NCBI GenBank assembly: GCA_030429105.1
Contig: JAUIDE010000003.1
Location: 1 to 64,000 of the forward strand
Source: Alphaproteobacteria bacterium
GTDB lineage: Bacteria > Pseudomonadota > Alphaproteobacteria > Rhodobacterales > Rhodobacteraceae
Direction: 5' to 3'
DNA length: 64,000 nucleotides
The notes beneath the pieces were generated by a model. The model saw nothing but the letters and a program-made list of their open reading frames with translations. It was not told the DNA's origin and did no database searches. Positions 45,977-56,441 of the stretch are shown in pieces (within the stretch, counting starts at the first letter, position 1; the number at the start of each line of letters is the position of its first letter). The position numbers and the translations under genes are program-made.

Positions 45977-46801
45977 TTAGCGGATGCCGGAGCGCATGAA
46001 GCTGTCGATCACCTGCCGGTGGAGGACGAGGTAGAGCGCGAGGATCGGCAGGCTCGCCATCGTCGCCGCGGCCATGAGCGGCCCCCAGTCGTTCCCCTCC
46101 TGCGTCATGAAGAACTGGAGCCCGATCTGGACGACGGAGGCCTCCATCCGTCGGATCAGGAGGAGCGGCCAGAAATACTCGTTCCAGGCGGAGATGAAGG
46201 CGAGGACGCCGAGCGAGGCGAGCGGCGCGCGGAGATTGGGGACGATCACCTCGACAAGAATGCGGAGGCTCCCCGCCCCGTCCATCCGCGCCGCCTCCAC
46301 GATCTCCTTCGGGAAGGAGCGGAGCGCGTTGATCATGAGGAGGACGGCGAAGGCCGCTGCGGCGTTGGGGATGACGAGGCCGGCGAGGCTGTCCAGCATC
46401 CCGAGCCGGGTCGCCAGCACATAGTTCGGGATCATCACGACCTGGAAGGGCACGAGCCAGGAAAGCGCGATCAGCACCTGCGCCGTCCGCGCCCCCCGGA
46501 AGCGCCAGAAGACGAGCGCATAGGCGGCGAGAAGCCCGCTCGCCGCCTGCGCCGCGGCCGTCAGCGCCGCCATCGCGAAGGTGTTCCAGAGGATGCGCGG
46601 CATCGGCAGCGCTTCGAGCGCGGCGCGGTAATTCTCCAGCGTCGGCGAAGCGGGGAAGAGCGCGGTGGAGAAGACCTCCCCCTCCGGCCTCAGCGAGGTC
46701 GCGATCATCCACCAGAGCGGAAAGATCGCGAGGAGCGAGAGGAGGATCATCGCCCCGTGCACGGCGATGCGGAAGGCGGGGGAGCCGCGCTCAACTGTCA
46801 T
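45977..46801 (-). CDS. carbohydrate ABC transporter permease (UgpE/MalG-like)
   Basis: EAARMDGAGSLRILVEVIVPNLRAPLASLGVLAFISAWNEYFWPL. Confidence 0.93.
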   Translation of the reverse strand: MTVERGSPAFRIAVHGAMILLSLLAIFPLWWMIATSLRPEGEVFSTALFPASPTLENYRAALEALPMPRILWNTFAMAALTAAAQAASGLLAAYALVFWRFRGARTAQVLIALSWLVPFQVVMIPNYVLATRLGMLDSLAGLVIPNAAAAFAVLLMINALRSFPKEIVEAARMDGAGSLRILVEVIVPNLRAPLASLGVLAFISAWNEYFWPLLLIRRMEASVVQIGLQFFMTQEGNDWGPLMAAATMASLPILALYLVLHRQVIDSFMRSGIR

Positions 46802-47726
46802 GGACGGCGTATTTCCGCATGAGCCGCAGGCATCCGAGCGCGGCGAGGCCGAAGACCACGAAGGTCAGCACCCCCGCCGCCGCGCTCCAGCCGGCCGACA
46901 TCGTCTTGAACCCGTATTCCCACATCAGGAAGAAGACGTTGGTGGTGGAGCGTAGCGGCCCCCCGCCCGTCAGCGCGTTGATATAGACGAAGGACCATTG
47001 CGCGCCGAAGAGCACCGTCATCATCGAGAGGAGGAGGATGGTGGGCGAGAGGAGCGGCAGGCGGATGTCCCGCACGATCCGCCAGCGGCTCGCCCCGTCC
47101 ATCCGCGCCGCCTCGATATAGCTCGCCGGAATCGCGGCGTTGGCGGCGGAGAGGAGGAGCGTGGAGAAGCCGATGAGCTTCCATCCCGTGATCCAGACAA
47201 GCGTCCAGAGCGCGACGTCGGGGTCGCTCAGGAACCCGATCCGGGCGAAGCCGAGCGCCGAGAGACCGGCGTTGACGAGGCCGTGATCCTCGTTCAGCAG
47301 CCAGCGCCAGAGCACGGCGGCGACGATGGGCGCGACGATCATGGGGAGAAAGACGAGCGTGCGGTAGAGATTCCGCAGCGGCCCCGAAAGGTCCTGCGTC
47401 AGGATCGCGATGGCGAGCGGGGCGATCACCGAGAGCGGGAAGAGGCCGAGGATGTAGAGGAGCGTGTTGGAGACGGCGCGCCCCATGTCGGGCAGCGTCA
47501 CGAGGTTCGCGTAATTGTCGAGCCCGACCCAGCGCGGCTCCGAATGGGGCAGCATGTTCCATTGCTGGAAGGAGAGGCCGAAGGCGCCTACAAGGGGCGC
47601 CCAGGTCCAGACAACGACGATCAGCAGCGCCGGGGCGAGGTAGAGCCACGGCTCCGAAAGCTTCACGCCGAGAAGCGGCAGGCGGACGACGCTGCGCCGG
47701 GCGGCGGGGATCGCGGCTTCTGTCAT
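46791..47726 (-). CDS. carbohydrate ABC transporter permease (UgpA/MalF-like)
   Basis: EAARMDGASRWRIVRDIRLPLLSPTILLLSMMTV. Confidence 0.93.
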   Translation of the reverse strand: MTEAAIPAARRSVVRLPLLGVKLSEPWLYLAPALLIVVVWTWAPLVGAFGLSFQQWNMLPHSEPRWVGLDNYANLVTLPDMGRAVSNTLLYILGLFPLSVIAPLAIAILTQDLSGPLRNLYRTLVFLPMIVAPIVAAVLWRWLLNEDHGLVNAGLSALGFARIGFLSDPDVALWTLVWITGWKLIGFSTLLLSAANAAIPASYIEAARMDGASRWRIVRDIRLPLLSPTILLLSMMTVLFGAQWSFVYINALTGGGPLRSTTNVFFLMWEYGFKTMSAGWSAAAGVLTFVVFGLAALGCLRLMRKYAVHDS

Positions 47727-47741
47727 GGGCGCTCCGGCCAG

Positions 47742-47763
47742 GGGGGCGGCGCAGGCCGCCCCC
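47742..47763. promoter_or_regulatory. GC-rich hairpin in SBP-permease gap
   Basis: gggggcggc-gcag-gccgccccc, 9-bp stem, between SBP stop (47773) and permease start (47726). Confidence 0.55.
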
Positions 47764-47772
47764 GGTTCAGGC

Positions 47773-49065
47773 TCACTCGGCGGGCATCAGCGGCTGGCCG
47801 CGCTCCTGCGCCGCCTTCAGCGTCTCCACCGGGTCGCCGGAGCCGAACACGGCCTCCGTCATCGCCTCCTTCATCATGTTCTCCACCTGCCGGTAATTCG
47901 GGCCGGGGAAGGCGATGTTGGGCGTGAGCCGTTCGAGCTGGGAGAGGTTGGGCTTGATCATCGGGTTCGCCTCCACCCAGTCCTTCAGCCATTTCGGGTC
48001 CTCCACCATGCCGGGGCGGAGGGGGAGGTAGCCGATCTTCGTCGTGATCTCGTTGTAGGCGTATTCGGAGGTGAGGAACTTCATCAGCTCCCAGGCCGCG
48101 CGCTGCTTTTCCGGCTCCTTCGAGAAGAGGAAGAGCGCGGAGCCGGAATTGGTCGGCGCGGTCGGCTTCTCGCCGAAGGCGGGCATCGGGGCGACGCGCA
48201 GCTCGAAATTGCCCTCGGCGGCCTTGATGAGCCGGTTCTGCACGGCGCTCGTCCAGAGGAACATGCCGAGATTGCCGGACTGGAACGTGTCGAGATGGGC
48301 GCCGACGTCGATCCGCGCATGGGCGCCGCTGTCCATCAGGTCCCGCAGCATGGCGACCGCCTCGGCCGCCGCCGGGTCCGCGAAGGTGAGCGTGTTGCCG
48401 TCGCGCACCTTGCCGCCGTTGGACATGACGATGGCCTGATAGACGAAGGTGCCGTCGATCGGGCCATAGGCGCCGGGGAAGAAGCCGTGCTTGCCGGTCG
48501 CCTTCGTGATGGCGAGCCCGGCGTCCTTCACCTCCTCCCAGGTCCGCGGCGGCTGGTCCGGGTCGAGCCCGGCGGCGCGGAAGAGATCGGCGTTGTAGAA
48601 CATCACCGGGGTCGAGAAGACATAGGCGAGGCCATAGGTCTTACCCTCCACCTCGCCGAGCGCGAGGCCGTTCGGGACCATGCCTACGGAATGGGCGGCG
48701 AGCTCCTCGCCCGCGAGGTCTTCGAGCGGCTCGGCGCCAAGCTCCTTTGCGGCGTAGATCAGGTCCCGGAACACGAGCTGCGCGAGGTCGGGCTGCATAC
48801 CCGCCACCATGTCGGCCTGCACGCGGGAGAGGACTTCGTTGGAGGGCGCCGCGATAGGCTCGACCGTCACGAGCGGGTTGCGCCGCATGAACTCCTCGAT
48901 CAGCCCGAGCGTCGCCTCCCGCCCGAGCCCGGCGGAGGCGAGGTTGTAGTTGTAGAAGGTGATCGTCACCGGCTCGGTGATCGCCTCCGCCATCTCGGCG
49001 GCGGCGATTTGCGGCGCGGCCAGCGTGGCGAGGAGGCCGGCGGCGAGGAGATGTCGCTTCAGCAT
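47773..49065 (-). CDS. carbohydrate-type ABC transporter substrate-binding protein (UgpB-like)
   Basis: MLKRHLLAAGLLATLAAPQIAAAE signal; ITFYNYNLASAGLGREATLGLIEEFMRRNPLVTVEPI; ATG at 49065. Confidence 0.9.
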   Translation of the reverse strand: MLKRHLLAAGLLATLAAPQIAAAEMAEAITEPVTITFYNYNLASAGLGREATLGLIEEFMRRNPLVTVEPIAAPSNEVLSRVQADMVAGMQPDLAQLVFRDLIYAAKELGAEPLEDLAGEELAAHSVGMVPNGLALGEVEGKTYGLAYVFSTPVMFYNADLFRAAGLDPDQPPRTWEEVKDAGLAITKATGKHGFFPGAYGPIDGTFVYQAIVMSNGGKVRDGNTLTFADPAAAEAVAMLRDLMDSGAHARIDVGAHLDTFQSGNLGMFLWTSAVQNRLIKAAEGNFELRVAPMPAFGEKPTAPTNSGSALFLFSKEPEKQRAAWELMKFLTSEYAYNEITTKIGYLPLRPGMVEDPKWLKDWVEANPMIKPNLSQLERLTPNIAFPGPNYRQVENMMKEAMTEAVFGSGDPVETLKAAQERGQPLMPAE

Positions 49066-49087
49066 GGTTGGTCCTTTCCTTGAGAGG

Positions 49088-49939
49088 TCAGCCGGCCCGC
49101 GCAAAGGCGGCGCCGTCGCGGGCGAGCGCCCGCTCCCGGAGTTCGACGAGGGGGTAGTTGGCGAGTTCCGCGCGGTCCTGCGGCAGCGGGACGACGGCGA
49201 GGGTGAGGCCCGAGGGGCGGATCGTCCCGATCCCGAAGCCGGCGCCGCGGACCATGCGGAGCCGGTCCGCCGCGAGGATGTCCGTCGCCGCATGGAGCCC
49301 GGCGCCGACGATCACGGGAACCCCACGCCAGAGCGAAAAGCGGTCATGGTGGATATGGCCGGAGAGGATTCCGACGACGCCCCGCCCCTCGATCAGGTCG
49401 CCGAGCCGCGCCGACTGCTCCGGCGGCAGGGCGCGCCAGGGCGTGTCGTCCGCGCCCCCGGCGAGGTTCGGCGGATGATGCGCGACGATCAGCTTCGGCA
49501 GGCCGGGATGCGCCGCCAGCCGATCCTCCAGAAAGCCGAATTGCGCCTCGTCCAGCGCGCCGCCGATGGCGCCCGGAACCGAGGTGTCGAGCGCGATGAC
49601 GTGCACGCCGGCATGGACGGCGTCATGGTCGAGCGGGGCGGAGGAGGCGCTTCCCGTCATCGCCTCGTGGAACCCTTCCCGCGTGTCGTGGTTGCCGAGC
49701 GCCCAGATCACGGGCAGGCCCGTCCGCGCCATTTCCGCCGCGAGAACGCGGAAACTCTCAGCGTCCCCGGCGTTCGTGAGGTCGCCCGAGGCCACGATGA
49801 AATCCGGCGCCGGCGCGATCCGCGCGATTTCCGCCAGCGCGGCGCGGAGCGTCGTGAGCGTGTCGCTGTGCAGGTGCGGGTCGTCCGGCCGGCCGATATG
49901 GATGTCGGTCAGGTGGACGAAGACCGGGTCTCTCGCCAT
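49088..49939 (-). CDS. metallophosphoesterase (CpdA/GpdQ-like)
   Basis: FVHLTDIHIG, ASGDLTNAGDAES, ALGNHDTREGF, LSGHIHHDRF. Confidence 0.92.
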   Translation of the reverse strand: MARDPVFVHLTDIHIGRPDDPHLHSDTLTTLRAALAEIARIAPAPDFIVASGDLTNAGDAESFRVLAAEMARTGLPVIWALGNHDTREGFHEAMTGSASSAPLDHDAVHAGVHVIALDTSVPGAIGGALDEAQFGFLEDRLAAHPGLPKLIVAHHPPNLAGGADDTPWRALPPEQSARLGDLIEGRGVVGILSGHIHHDRFSLWRGVPVIVGAGLHAATDILAADRLRMVRGAGFGIGTIRPSGLTLAVVPLPQDRAELANYPLVELRERALARDGAAFARAG

Positions 49940-51033
49940 TGGGTCTCACTCTCGGTTGCGACGGGTTCGGGTTCTGCCCGCGCGCCGTCCTCCGCCCGGA
50001 AGGCGTGGACATGGGCGGCGGGGATGCGGACGGCGAAGGGCGCGGAGGGCGCCGCCTCGCCCGCCCGGCGGATCAGCGTCACCGCCTCGCCGCCCGGCGC
50101 GCGGGCGTGGATGTGAAGCTCGGCGCCCATGTCCTCCGCGAGGTCGGGCGCGAAGCGCGGGCCGGGGCTGGACGGGTCCGCCGCTATGTCCTGCGGCCTG
50201 ACCCCGAGTTCGAGCGCCGCGCCCTCGGGAAGGCGCCATCGCGCGCCGGGGCAGGGCTCCCAGCCGCCCGCGGCGCGGGCCCGCCCTTCCCGGTCGATCC
50301 GGGCGGGGAAGAAGATCATCGGCGGCGTGCCGACGAAGCCGGCGACGAAGCGGGAGGCGGGGCGGCGCCAGACCTCGCCGGGCGCACCGACCTGCCGGAT
50401 GCGCCCGCCCTCCATCACCACCAGCCGGTCCGCCATCGTCATCGCCTCGAGCTGGTCATGGGTGACGAAGATCGAGGTCGCGCCAAGCGCGCGGTGGAGC
50501 CGCTTGATCTCCAGCCGCATCTGGAGCCGGAGCCGGGCGTCGAGATTCGAGAGCGGCTCGTCGAAGAGGAAGACGCGCGGACGGCGGACCATGGCCCGCC
50601 CCATCGCCACACGCTGCCGCTGCCCGCCGGAAAGCTGGTGCGGCCGCCGCTCCAAGAGCGGCTCCAGCTCCAGCATCGCGGCGACTTCCCGCACCCGCGC
50701 CTCGCGCTCCGCGCGCGGAACGCCGGCGACCTTCAGCGCATAGCCGATATTCCCGGCGACGCTCATATGCGGATAGAGCGCGTAGTTCTGGAACACCATC
50801 GCGCAGCCGCGCCGCCCGGGCGGGACGCCCTCCATCGGCTCCCCGTCGATTTCGATCTTCCCGGCGCCCTGCTCCTCCAGCCCGGCGATCATGCGCAGCA
50901 GGGTGGACTTGCCGCAGCCCGAAGGCCCGAGGATGACGACGAAATCTCCGGACGCGATGGAGAGATCGACGTCGCTGACGACGGCGGGGCCGCCGAAATC
51001 CTTGCTCAAGCCCTCGATGCGGATTCCGGCCAT
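49909..51033 (-). CDS. sugar-type ABC transporter ATP-binding protein (UgpC/MalK-like)
   Basis: GPSGCGKSTLLRMIAGLEEQ, LSGGQRQRVAMGRAMVRRPRVFLFDEPLSNLDARLRLQMRLEIKRLH. Confidence 0.93.
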   Translation of the reverse strand: MAGIRIEGLSKDFGGPAVVSDVDLSIASGDFVVILGPSGCGKSTLLRMIAGLEEQGAGKIEIDGEPMEGVPPGRRGCAMVFQNYALYPHMSVAGNIGYALKVAGVPRAEREARVREVAAMLELEPLLERRPHQLSGGQRQRVAMGRAMVRRPRVFLFDEPLSNLDARLRLQMRLEIKRLHRALGATSIFVTHDQLEAMTMADRLVVMEGGRIRQVGAPGEVWRRPASRFVAGFVGTPPMIFFPARIDREGRARAAGGWEPCPGARWRLPEGAALELGVRPQDIAADPSSPGPRFAPDLAEDMGAELHIHARAPGGEAVTLIRRAGEAAPSAPFAVRIPAAHVHAFRAEDGARAEPEPVATESETQWRETRSSST

Positions 51034-51054
51034 GCGTTCCCTCCGGAGACGGGC

Positions 51055-51747
51055 CTAGAGCGATTCCCCGACAGCTGCGTGACGGGCGCCGAACGGCGTT
51101 CGGGAGCCGGGCGGCTCGGGCCGCGCGAACATCGGCGCGGAGACCTCCACGATCCGCTCGATCAGCGCCTCCGGGTCCTCCGCCCCGCCTCCTCCCGCGA
51201 GGAGGCGGGAGCGGGCGCGGTGCCGGGTGATCTGGCTGCGGACGCCGAGCACGGCGTTGACCCGCCAGCCGATCTCCCCCTCGTCGAACCAGGGCGCGAT
51301 CCGCCGGAGCTGCCGGATGAAGGCGCGGTGATGGTCGAGGCTCTCCGTCATCCGCGCGAAGCGGCCTGGCCGGTCGCTCAGCGTGGCGAGGCCGTGCATG
51401 TAGGTGAAGACGCGGTAGCGGCTTTCGGGGTCGAGGCTCCAGCGGATCGAGGGGCCGACAAGCGCGGCGAGCACGCCGGCGAGGCCCGGCGGCTCGGGCC
51501 GCCGCCGGTCGATCTCCGCCTGGAGCGCCGTCAGCCGCTCCGCGTTGAGGCGGCGATAGGCGTCCATCGCCGTCGCGGCCACGAGGTCCTCCAGCGAGCC
51601 GAAATGATGCGAGACGGAGGAGGCGGCGACGCCGGCCTCCGCCGCGATGGCGCGCACCGTCACGTCGGAGAAGCGGCGCGAGCGGCGGATCACCCGCTCA
51701 CAGGACTGGATCAGCCGGACGGAGGTTTCGCATTCGCGCGCGCTCAT
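51055..51747 (-). CDS. TetR family transcriptional regulator
   Basis: RRFSDVTVRAIAAEAGVAASSVSHHFGSLEDLVAAT. Confidence 0.9.
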   Translation of the reverse strand: MSARECETSVRLIQSCERVIRRSRRFSDVTVRAIAAEAGVAASSVSHHFGSLEDLVAATAMDAYRRLNAERLTALQAEIDRRRPEPPGLAGVLAALVGPSIRWSLDPESRYRVFTYMHGLATLSDRPGRFARMTESLDHHRAFIRQLRRIAPWFDEGEIGWRVNAVLGVRSQITRHRARSRLLAGGGGAEDPEALIERIVEVSAPMFARPEPPGSRTPFGARHAAVGESL

Positions 51748-51913
51748 GGAACCCCGCTTAGGCCGCTCCTGCGACGCTTTGGTGACTTCGCGGGCGGCTT
51801 TACCGCGGCGAACGCCGTTCGGGCTTTGTCAGCGAAGGGTTACGGCGCCGAAAAATCCGTGTCGCGGAACGGTGGTCCAAGCCTCGGCGCCGCAACCCGA
51901 GGATGTTCCGCCC

Positions 51914-52735
51914 ATGACCGACCCCGCCCTTCCCGCCATCGGCGCCGCGATGCCCATCGCGCTCCTGCCGGTCTATCGCGACTGGCTGATCGAGGCCGAC
52001 CGCGACCTCGAAATCCAGGACTTCTTCCGGATCGACGCGCTGGAGGACTGGTCGGGCCTCGCCGCCGAGGCGAAGCGCCAGCTCGACGGCTGGCGGGGTC
52101 GGCTCGGCATCCACGGCCCCTTCTGGGGCTTCACCATCGCGAGCCATGACGCGGACGTGCGGGCGCTCGTCATCCGCCGGATGCTGAAGGGCCTCGAAGT
52201 CTGCGAGGGCCTCGGCGCGACGCAGATGGTGATCCACAGCCCCTACACGACCTGGGACTTCAACAATCTCGACTATACGCCCGGCGCACGCGACGCAGTG
52301 GTGGAGCGGGCGCATCAGACGCTCGGCGCCGTCGTGAAGCGGGCGGAGGAGACCGGCGTCACGCTCGTCATCGAGAACATCGAGGACAAGGACCCGAGGG
52401 ACCGTCTCGCCCTCGCCCGCTCCTTCGATTCGCCCGCGGTGAAGGTCTCGCTCGATACCGGGCACGCCTTCTATGCGCAGGTCTCCACCGGCGGCGCGGC
52501 GGTGGACTATCACGTCGCCGTCGCGGGCGAGATGCTCGACCATGTCCATGTGCAGGACGCGGACGGCCATGCGGACCGGCACTGGGCGCCGGGCGAGGGG
52601 ACGATCCCCTGGCGCGCCGTCTTCACCGCCCTCGCGCGACTGGAGACGAAGCCGCGGCTGGTTCTGGAATTGCGGGACAATTCGCGCATCCCGGCCGGCG
52701 CCGCGCATCTCGTCGGGCTCGGCCTCGTACGCTGA
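51914..52735 (+). CDS. sugar phosphate isomerase/epimerase (AP-endonuclease-2-type TIM barrel)
   Basis: GIHGPFWGF, MVIHSPYTTWD, LVIENIEDKDPRDRLALARSFDSPAVKVSLDTGHAFYA, DHVHVQDADGHADRHWAPGEGTIPW; ATG at 51914. Confidence 0.88.
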   Translation: MTDPALPAIGAAMPIALLPVYRDWLIEADRDLEIQDFFRIDALEDWSGLAAEAKRQLDGWRGRLGIHGPFWGFTIASHDADVRALVIRRMLKGLEVCEGLGATQMVIHSPYTTWDFNNLDYTPGARDAVVERAHQTLGAVVKRAEETGVTLVIENIEDKDPRDRLALARSFDSPAVKVSLDTGHAFYAQVSTGGAAVDYHVAVAGEMLDHVHVQDADGHADRHWAPGEGTIPWRAVFTALARLETKPRLVLELRDNSRIPAGAAHLVGLGLVR

Positions 52736-52834
52736 CCCAGAGCCTTCACCAAAACTTCAACTGCGCATCATCGCGAGGACTCGCCTCGCGCCGACCCTGA
52801 AAACCCTTGAGCCCCACTTCAGAAGGAGGTCCCG

Positions 52835-54481
52835 ATGACCAGCCTCACTCGCCGTCTCGTCCTCGGCGGCGGCGCCGCCGCGACCGGCGCGCTGATCCTG
52901 CCGCGCTTCGCCATCGGCCAGTCCGACCAGCGCCCCTCGATCACCATCGCGGTGCAGAAGGTCTCCAACTCCAACACGCTCGACGTGATGCGCGAGCAGT
53001 CCAATGTCGGGGAGCGGATCTTCTTCTCCTCGATCTGGGAGGGCCTCATCGGCCGCGACTGGCTCGGCGGCCTCAAGAGCGTGCCGCTCCTCGCCACCGA
53101 ATGGCGCCGGATCGACCCGCAGACGGTCGAGCTGAAGCTTCGCCAGGGCGTGAAGTTCCATAACGGCGACGAGATGACGGCGGAGGACGTGGCCTTCACC
53201 TTCTCGCGCGAGCGCATGTTCGGCGACACCGAGGCGAAGAACCGCTCCACGATCACGACGCTTGAGCAGGGCACGCCGCCGCGCGCCGGCAAGGAGCTGC
53301 CGACCGAAGTGACGGCCTATGCCCGCAGCGCCTGGCCCGACCTCGTGAAGGTCGAGCCGGTGGACCGCTACACGGTGCGCTTCCACAACGCCTCCCCGGA
53401 CGTGACGCTGGAGGGCCGCCTCTCCCGCTACGGGTCCGACATCTGCTCGCAGCGCGGCTGGGACGAGGCCTCCTCCTATCTCGACTGGGCGAGGAAGCCC
53501 GTCACCACCGGCCCCTACATGGTCGCCGAGTTCTCGCCGGACAGCCATCTCCTCCTCGTCGCGCATGACGAATACTGGGGCGGCCGCCCACCGCTCGCCT
53601 CGATCCGCTTCGTCGAGGTCCCCGAGGTGGCGAGCCGCGTGAACGGCCTCCTCTCCGGCGAATACCAGTTCGCCTGCGACATGCCGCCGGACCAGATCCC
53701 CGGCATCGAGGCGAACGCCGCCTTCGAGGTGCAGGGCGGGACGATCCTCAATCATCGCCTCACCGTGTTCGACAAGCACCACGAACAGCTGCAGGACCCG
53801 CTGGTGCGCCGCGCGCTCACCCACGCCATCGACCGGCAGCTGATCGTGGACGCGCTCTGGGCCGGGCGGACCACCGTCCCCAAGGGGCTCCAGTGGCCCT
53901 ATTACGACGACATGTTCATCGAGGACTGGGCGGTTCCCGCCTATGACCCGGCGCTCGCCGCCGACCTCGTGAAGCAGTCCGGCTACAAGGGGGACCCGAT
54001 CCCCTATCGCCTCCTCAACAACTACTACACCAACCAGGTCGCGACGGCGCAGATCCTCGTCGAGATGTGGAAGACCGTGGGCCTCAACGTCGAGATCCAG
54101 ATGGTCGAGAACTGGGGCCAGATCCTCGAACGGGGCGAGACCCGCGCGATCCGCGACTGGTCCAACTCCGCGCCGTTCAACGACCCCGTCTCCTCCATCG
54201 TGAACCAGCACGGCCCGAATGGCGGCCAGCAGCAATGGGGCGAATGGACGAACGCCGAGGCCAACCAGATGTCCGAGGTCATGCTGACTTCGACGGACCG
54301 GGCGGCGCGCAAGCAGGCCTTCCGGCGGATGCTGGAAATCTGCGAGCGGGAGGACCCGGCCTTCACCGTGCTCCACCAGAACGCGACGTTCACGGCGAAG
54401 CCGAAGTCGATCAAGTGGCAGGCGGCGCCGGCCTTCGCGATGGACTTCCGCCCCGGCAACTTCGAGATGGGACGGTCTTGA
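52835..54481 (+). CDS. peptide/dipeptide ABC transporter substrate-binding protein (SBP family 5)
   Basis: Tat-like N-term TRRLVLGGGAAATGALILPRFAIG; LKLRQGVKFHNGDEMTAEDVAFTFSRERM. Confidence 0.93.
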   Translation: MTSLTRRLVLGGGAAATGALILPRFAIGQSDQRPSITIAVQKVSNSNTLDVMREQSNVGERIFFSSIWEGLIGRDWLGGLKSVPLLATEWRRIDPQTVELKLRQGVKFHNGDEMTAEDVAFTFSRERMFGDTEAKNRSTITTLEQGTPPRAGKELPTEVTAYARSAWPDLVKVEPVDRYTVRFHNASPDVTLEGRLSRYGSDICSQRGWDEASSYLDWARKPVTTGPYMVAEFSPDSHLLLVAHDEYWGGRPPLASIRFVEVPEVASRVNGLLSGEYQFACDMPPDQIPGIEANAAFEVQGGTILNHRLTVFDKHHEQLQDPLVRRALTHAIDRQLIVDALWAGRTTVPKGLQWPYYDDMFIEDWAVPAYDPALAADLVKQSGYKGDPIPYRLLNNYYTNQVATAQILVEMWKTVGLNVEIQMVENWGQILERGETRAIRDWSNSAPFNDPVSSIVNQHGPNGGQQQWGEWTNAEANQMSEVMLTSTDRAARKQAFRRMLEICEREDPAFTVLHQNATFTAKPKSIKWQAAPAFAMDFRPGNFEMGRS

Positions 54482-55464
54482 CCCCTCTCGTCGCCATCAG
54501 CGGCCTCTCCGTCTCCTTTGACGGGGCGGCCGCCCTTCACGGCGTCGATCTCTCGCTCGCGCCGGGGGAGGCGCTCGGGCTCGTCGGCGAATCGGGTTCG
54601 GGGAAATCCGTAACCTGGCTCGCCGCGCTCGGGCTCCTGCCGCCCCATGCGGCGGTTTCGGGCTCCGTCCGGCTCGAGGGCGCCGAGATCCTCGGCGCGC
54701 CCGCTTCGACGCTGGACCGCCTGCGCGGCGGCCGCGTCGCGATGATTTTTCAGGACCCGGCCTCCTCACTCAACCCAGTGCTGACCATCGGCAAGCAGAT
54801 CGGCGAGGCGCTGGCGCTCCATCGCGGGCTCGACGGGCGGGCGCGGATGGCGGAGGCGAAGCGGCTCCTTGATCTCGTCGGGATGCCCGATTCCGCGCGC
54901 CGCCTCTCCGCCTATCCGCACGAGCTTTCGGGCGGGCAGAACCAGCGCGCGATGATCGCCATGGCGCTCGCCGGCCGGCCCGACCTCCTGATCGCGGACG
55001 AACCGACCACCGCGCTCGACGTGACAATCCAGGCGCAGATTCTCGAACTCCTCGCGTCGCTGCGGAAGGAGACGGGGATGGCGCTCGTCCTCATCAGCCA
55101 CGATCTCGGCGTCGTGGCGGAGACCTGCGACCGCGTCGCGGTGATGTATGCCGGTCGGATCGTGGAGGAGGCGCCGGCGCTCGCGCTCTTCGAGGCGCCG
55201 CGCCATCCCTATGCCGAGGGCCTGATCGGCGCGCTGCCGCTGCTCGACGGGCCGCGCCGGCGGCTGACGGCGATTCCGGGAACCGTGCCCGACCCGAGGG
55301 AGGCGCCGCCCGGCTGCGCCTTCGCGCCCCGCTGCCCGAAGGCCGCGTCCGCCTGCGCCGGGGCGGTCCCTGCGCTCACCGAGGTCGGCCCGGCCCGCCG
55401 CGCCGCATGCTTCTTCCCGCTCCGCTCAACCCCCTCCCGCGCCGAACGGAAGGTGACGGCATGA
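54478..55464 (+). CDS. peptide ABC transporter ATP-binding protein (DppD-like)
   Basis: [62 protein letters not shown]; probable TTG start at 54478. Confidence 0.92.
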   Translation: MTPLVAISGLSVSFDGAAALHGVDLSLAPGEALGLVGESGSGKSVTWLAALGLLPPHAAVSGSVRLEGAEILGAPASTLDRLRGGRVAMIFQDPASSLNPVLTIGKQIGEALALHRGLDGRARMAEAKRLLDLVGMPDSARRLSAYPHELSGGQNQRAMIAMALAGRPDLLIADEPTTALDVTIQAQILELLASLRKETGMALVLISHDLGVVAETCDRVAVMYAGRIVEEAPALALFEAPRHPYAEGLIGALPLLDGPRRRLTAIPGTVPDPREAPPGCAFAPRCPKAASACAGAVPALTEVGPARRAACFFPLRSTPSRAERKVTA

Positions 55465-56441
55465 CGCCGCTGCTGGAGGCGGAGGGGCTCGCGCGCGTCT
55501 ACGCCTCGCGCCGCGGCGTCTTCGGCCGCCCGGTCGCTGTCCGGGCGGTGGACCATGTCTCGCTCCGCCTCGGGCGGGGGGAGACGCTGGGCGTCGTCGG
55601 CGAATCGGGCTCCGGCAAGTCCACCGCCGGGCGGCTCCTCCTCGGCTTCGAGGCGCCCGACGAAGGCGAGGCGCGTTTCGACGGCGCGGCCATGCCGCCG
55701 CCGGGCTCGCCCGAATGGCGCCGCCTGCGGGCGCGGATGCAGATGATATATCAGGACCCGCTCGGCGCGCTCGACCGGCGGCTCACCGTCGCGGCGCAGG
55801 TGAAGGAACCGCTCGACATCCACGGGATCGGCGCGCCGGAAGATCGCGCCGCGCGGGCGGCGGAGCTGCTCGCCGCCACCGGCCTCTCCGCGCGGATCGG
55901 CGCGCGGCGGCCGCATGAACTGTCCGGCGGGCAGAGGCAGCGCGCCGTGATCGCACGCGCGCTGGCCACGCGGCCCGATCTTCTCGTCTGCGACGAGCCG
56001 GTTTCGGCGCTCGACGTCTCGATCCAGGCGCAGGTGGTGAATCTTCTCTCCGACCTCCAGGCGGAGCTTGGCCTCGCCATGATCTTCATCAGCCACGATC
56101 TCCGCGTCGTCCGGCAGATCAGCGCGCGGGTCGCCGTCATGTATCTCGGCCGGATCGTGGAGGAGGGGGCGGCGGACGACATCTTCGCCCGGCCGGTCCA
56201 TCCCTATACGAAGGCCCTCGTCTCCGCGGCGCCGGCGCCGGGCAAGACGGGCAAGCGCATCCTCCTCGAAGGCGAGCCGCCGAATCCGGCCGCGCGGCCC
56301 TCGGGCTGCGCCTTCCATCCGCGCTGCGCCGTCGCCGTCCCCCGCTGCCGGGCGGAGGTTCCTTCGCTCGCCGATCTCGGGGCCGGGCGGCGCGCGGCCT
56401 GCCATCTCGTCGCGCCGCTTTCCGGGCAGGAGGCCGCCTGA
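55461..56441 (+). CDS. peptide ABC transporter ATP-binding protein (DppF-like)
   Basis: [64 protein letters not shown] at 55461. Confidence 0.93.
   Translation: MTPLLEAEGLARVYASRRGVFGRPVAVRAVDHVSLRLGRGETLGVVGESGSGKSTAGRLLLGFEAPDEGEARFDGAAMPPPGSPEWRRLRARMQMIYQDPLGALDRRLTVAAQVKEPLDIHGIGAPEDRAARAAELLAATGLSARIGARRPHELSGGQRQRAVIARALATRPDLLVCDEPVSALDVSIQAQVVNLLSDLQAELGLAMIFISHDLRVVRQISARVAVMYLGRIVEEGAADDIFARPVHPYTKALVSAAPAPGKTGKRILLEGEPPNPAARPSGCAFHPRCAVAVPRCRAEVPSLADLGAGRRAACHLVAPLSGQEAA

Noticed and set aside
52772-52790. cgcgagg-actcg-cctcgcg hairpin before the Dpp-like SBP gene as a riboswitch
   Set aside because: Only a single 7-bp stem; no conserved aptamer core recognised.
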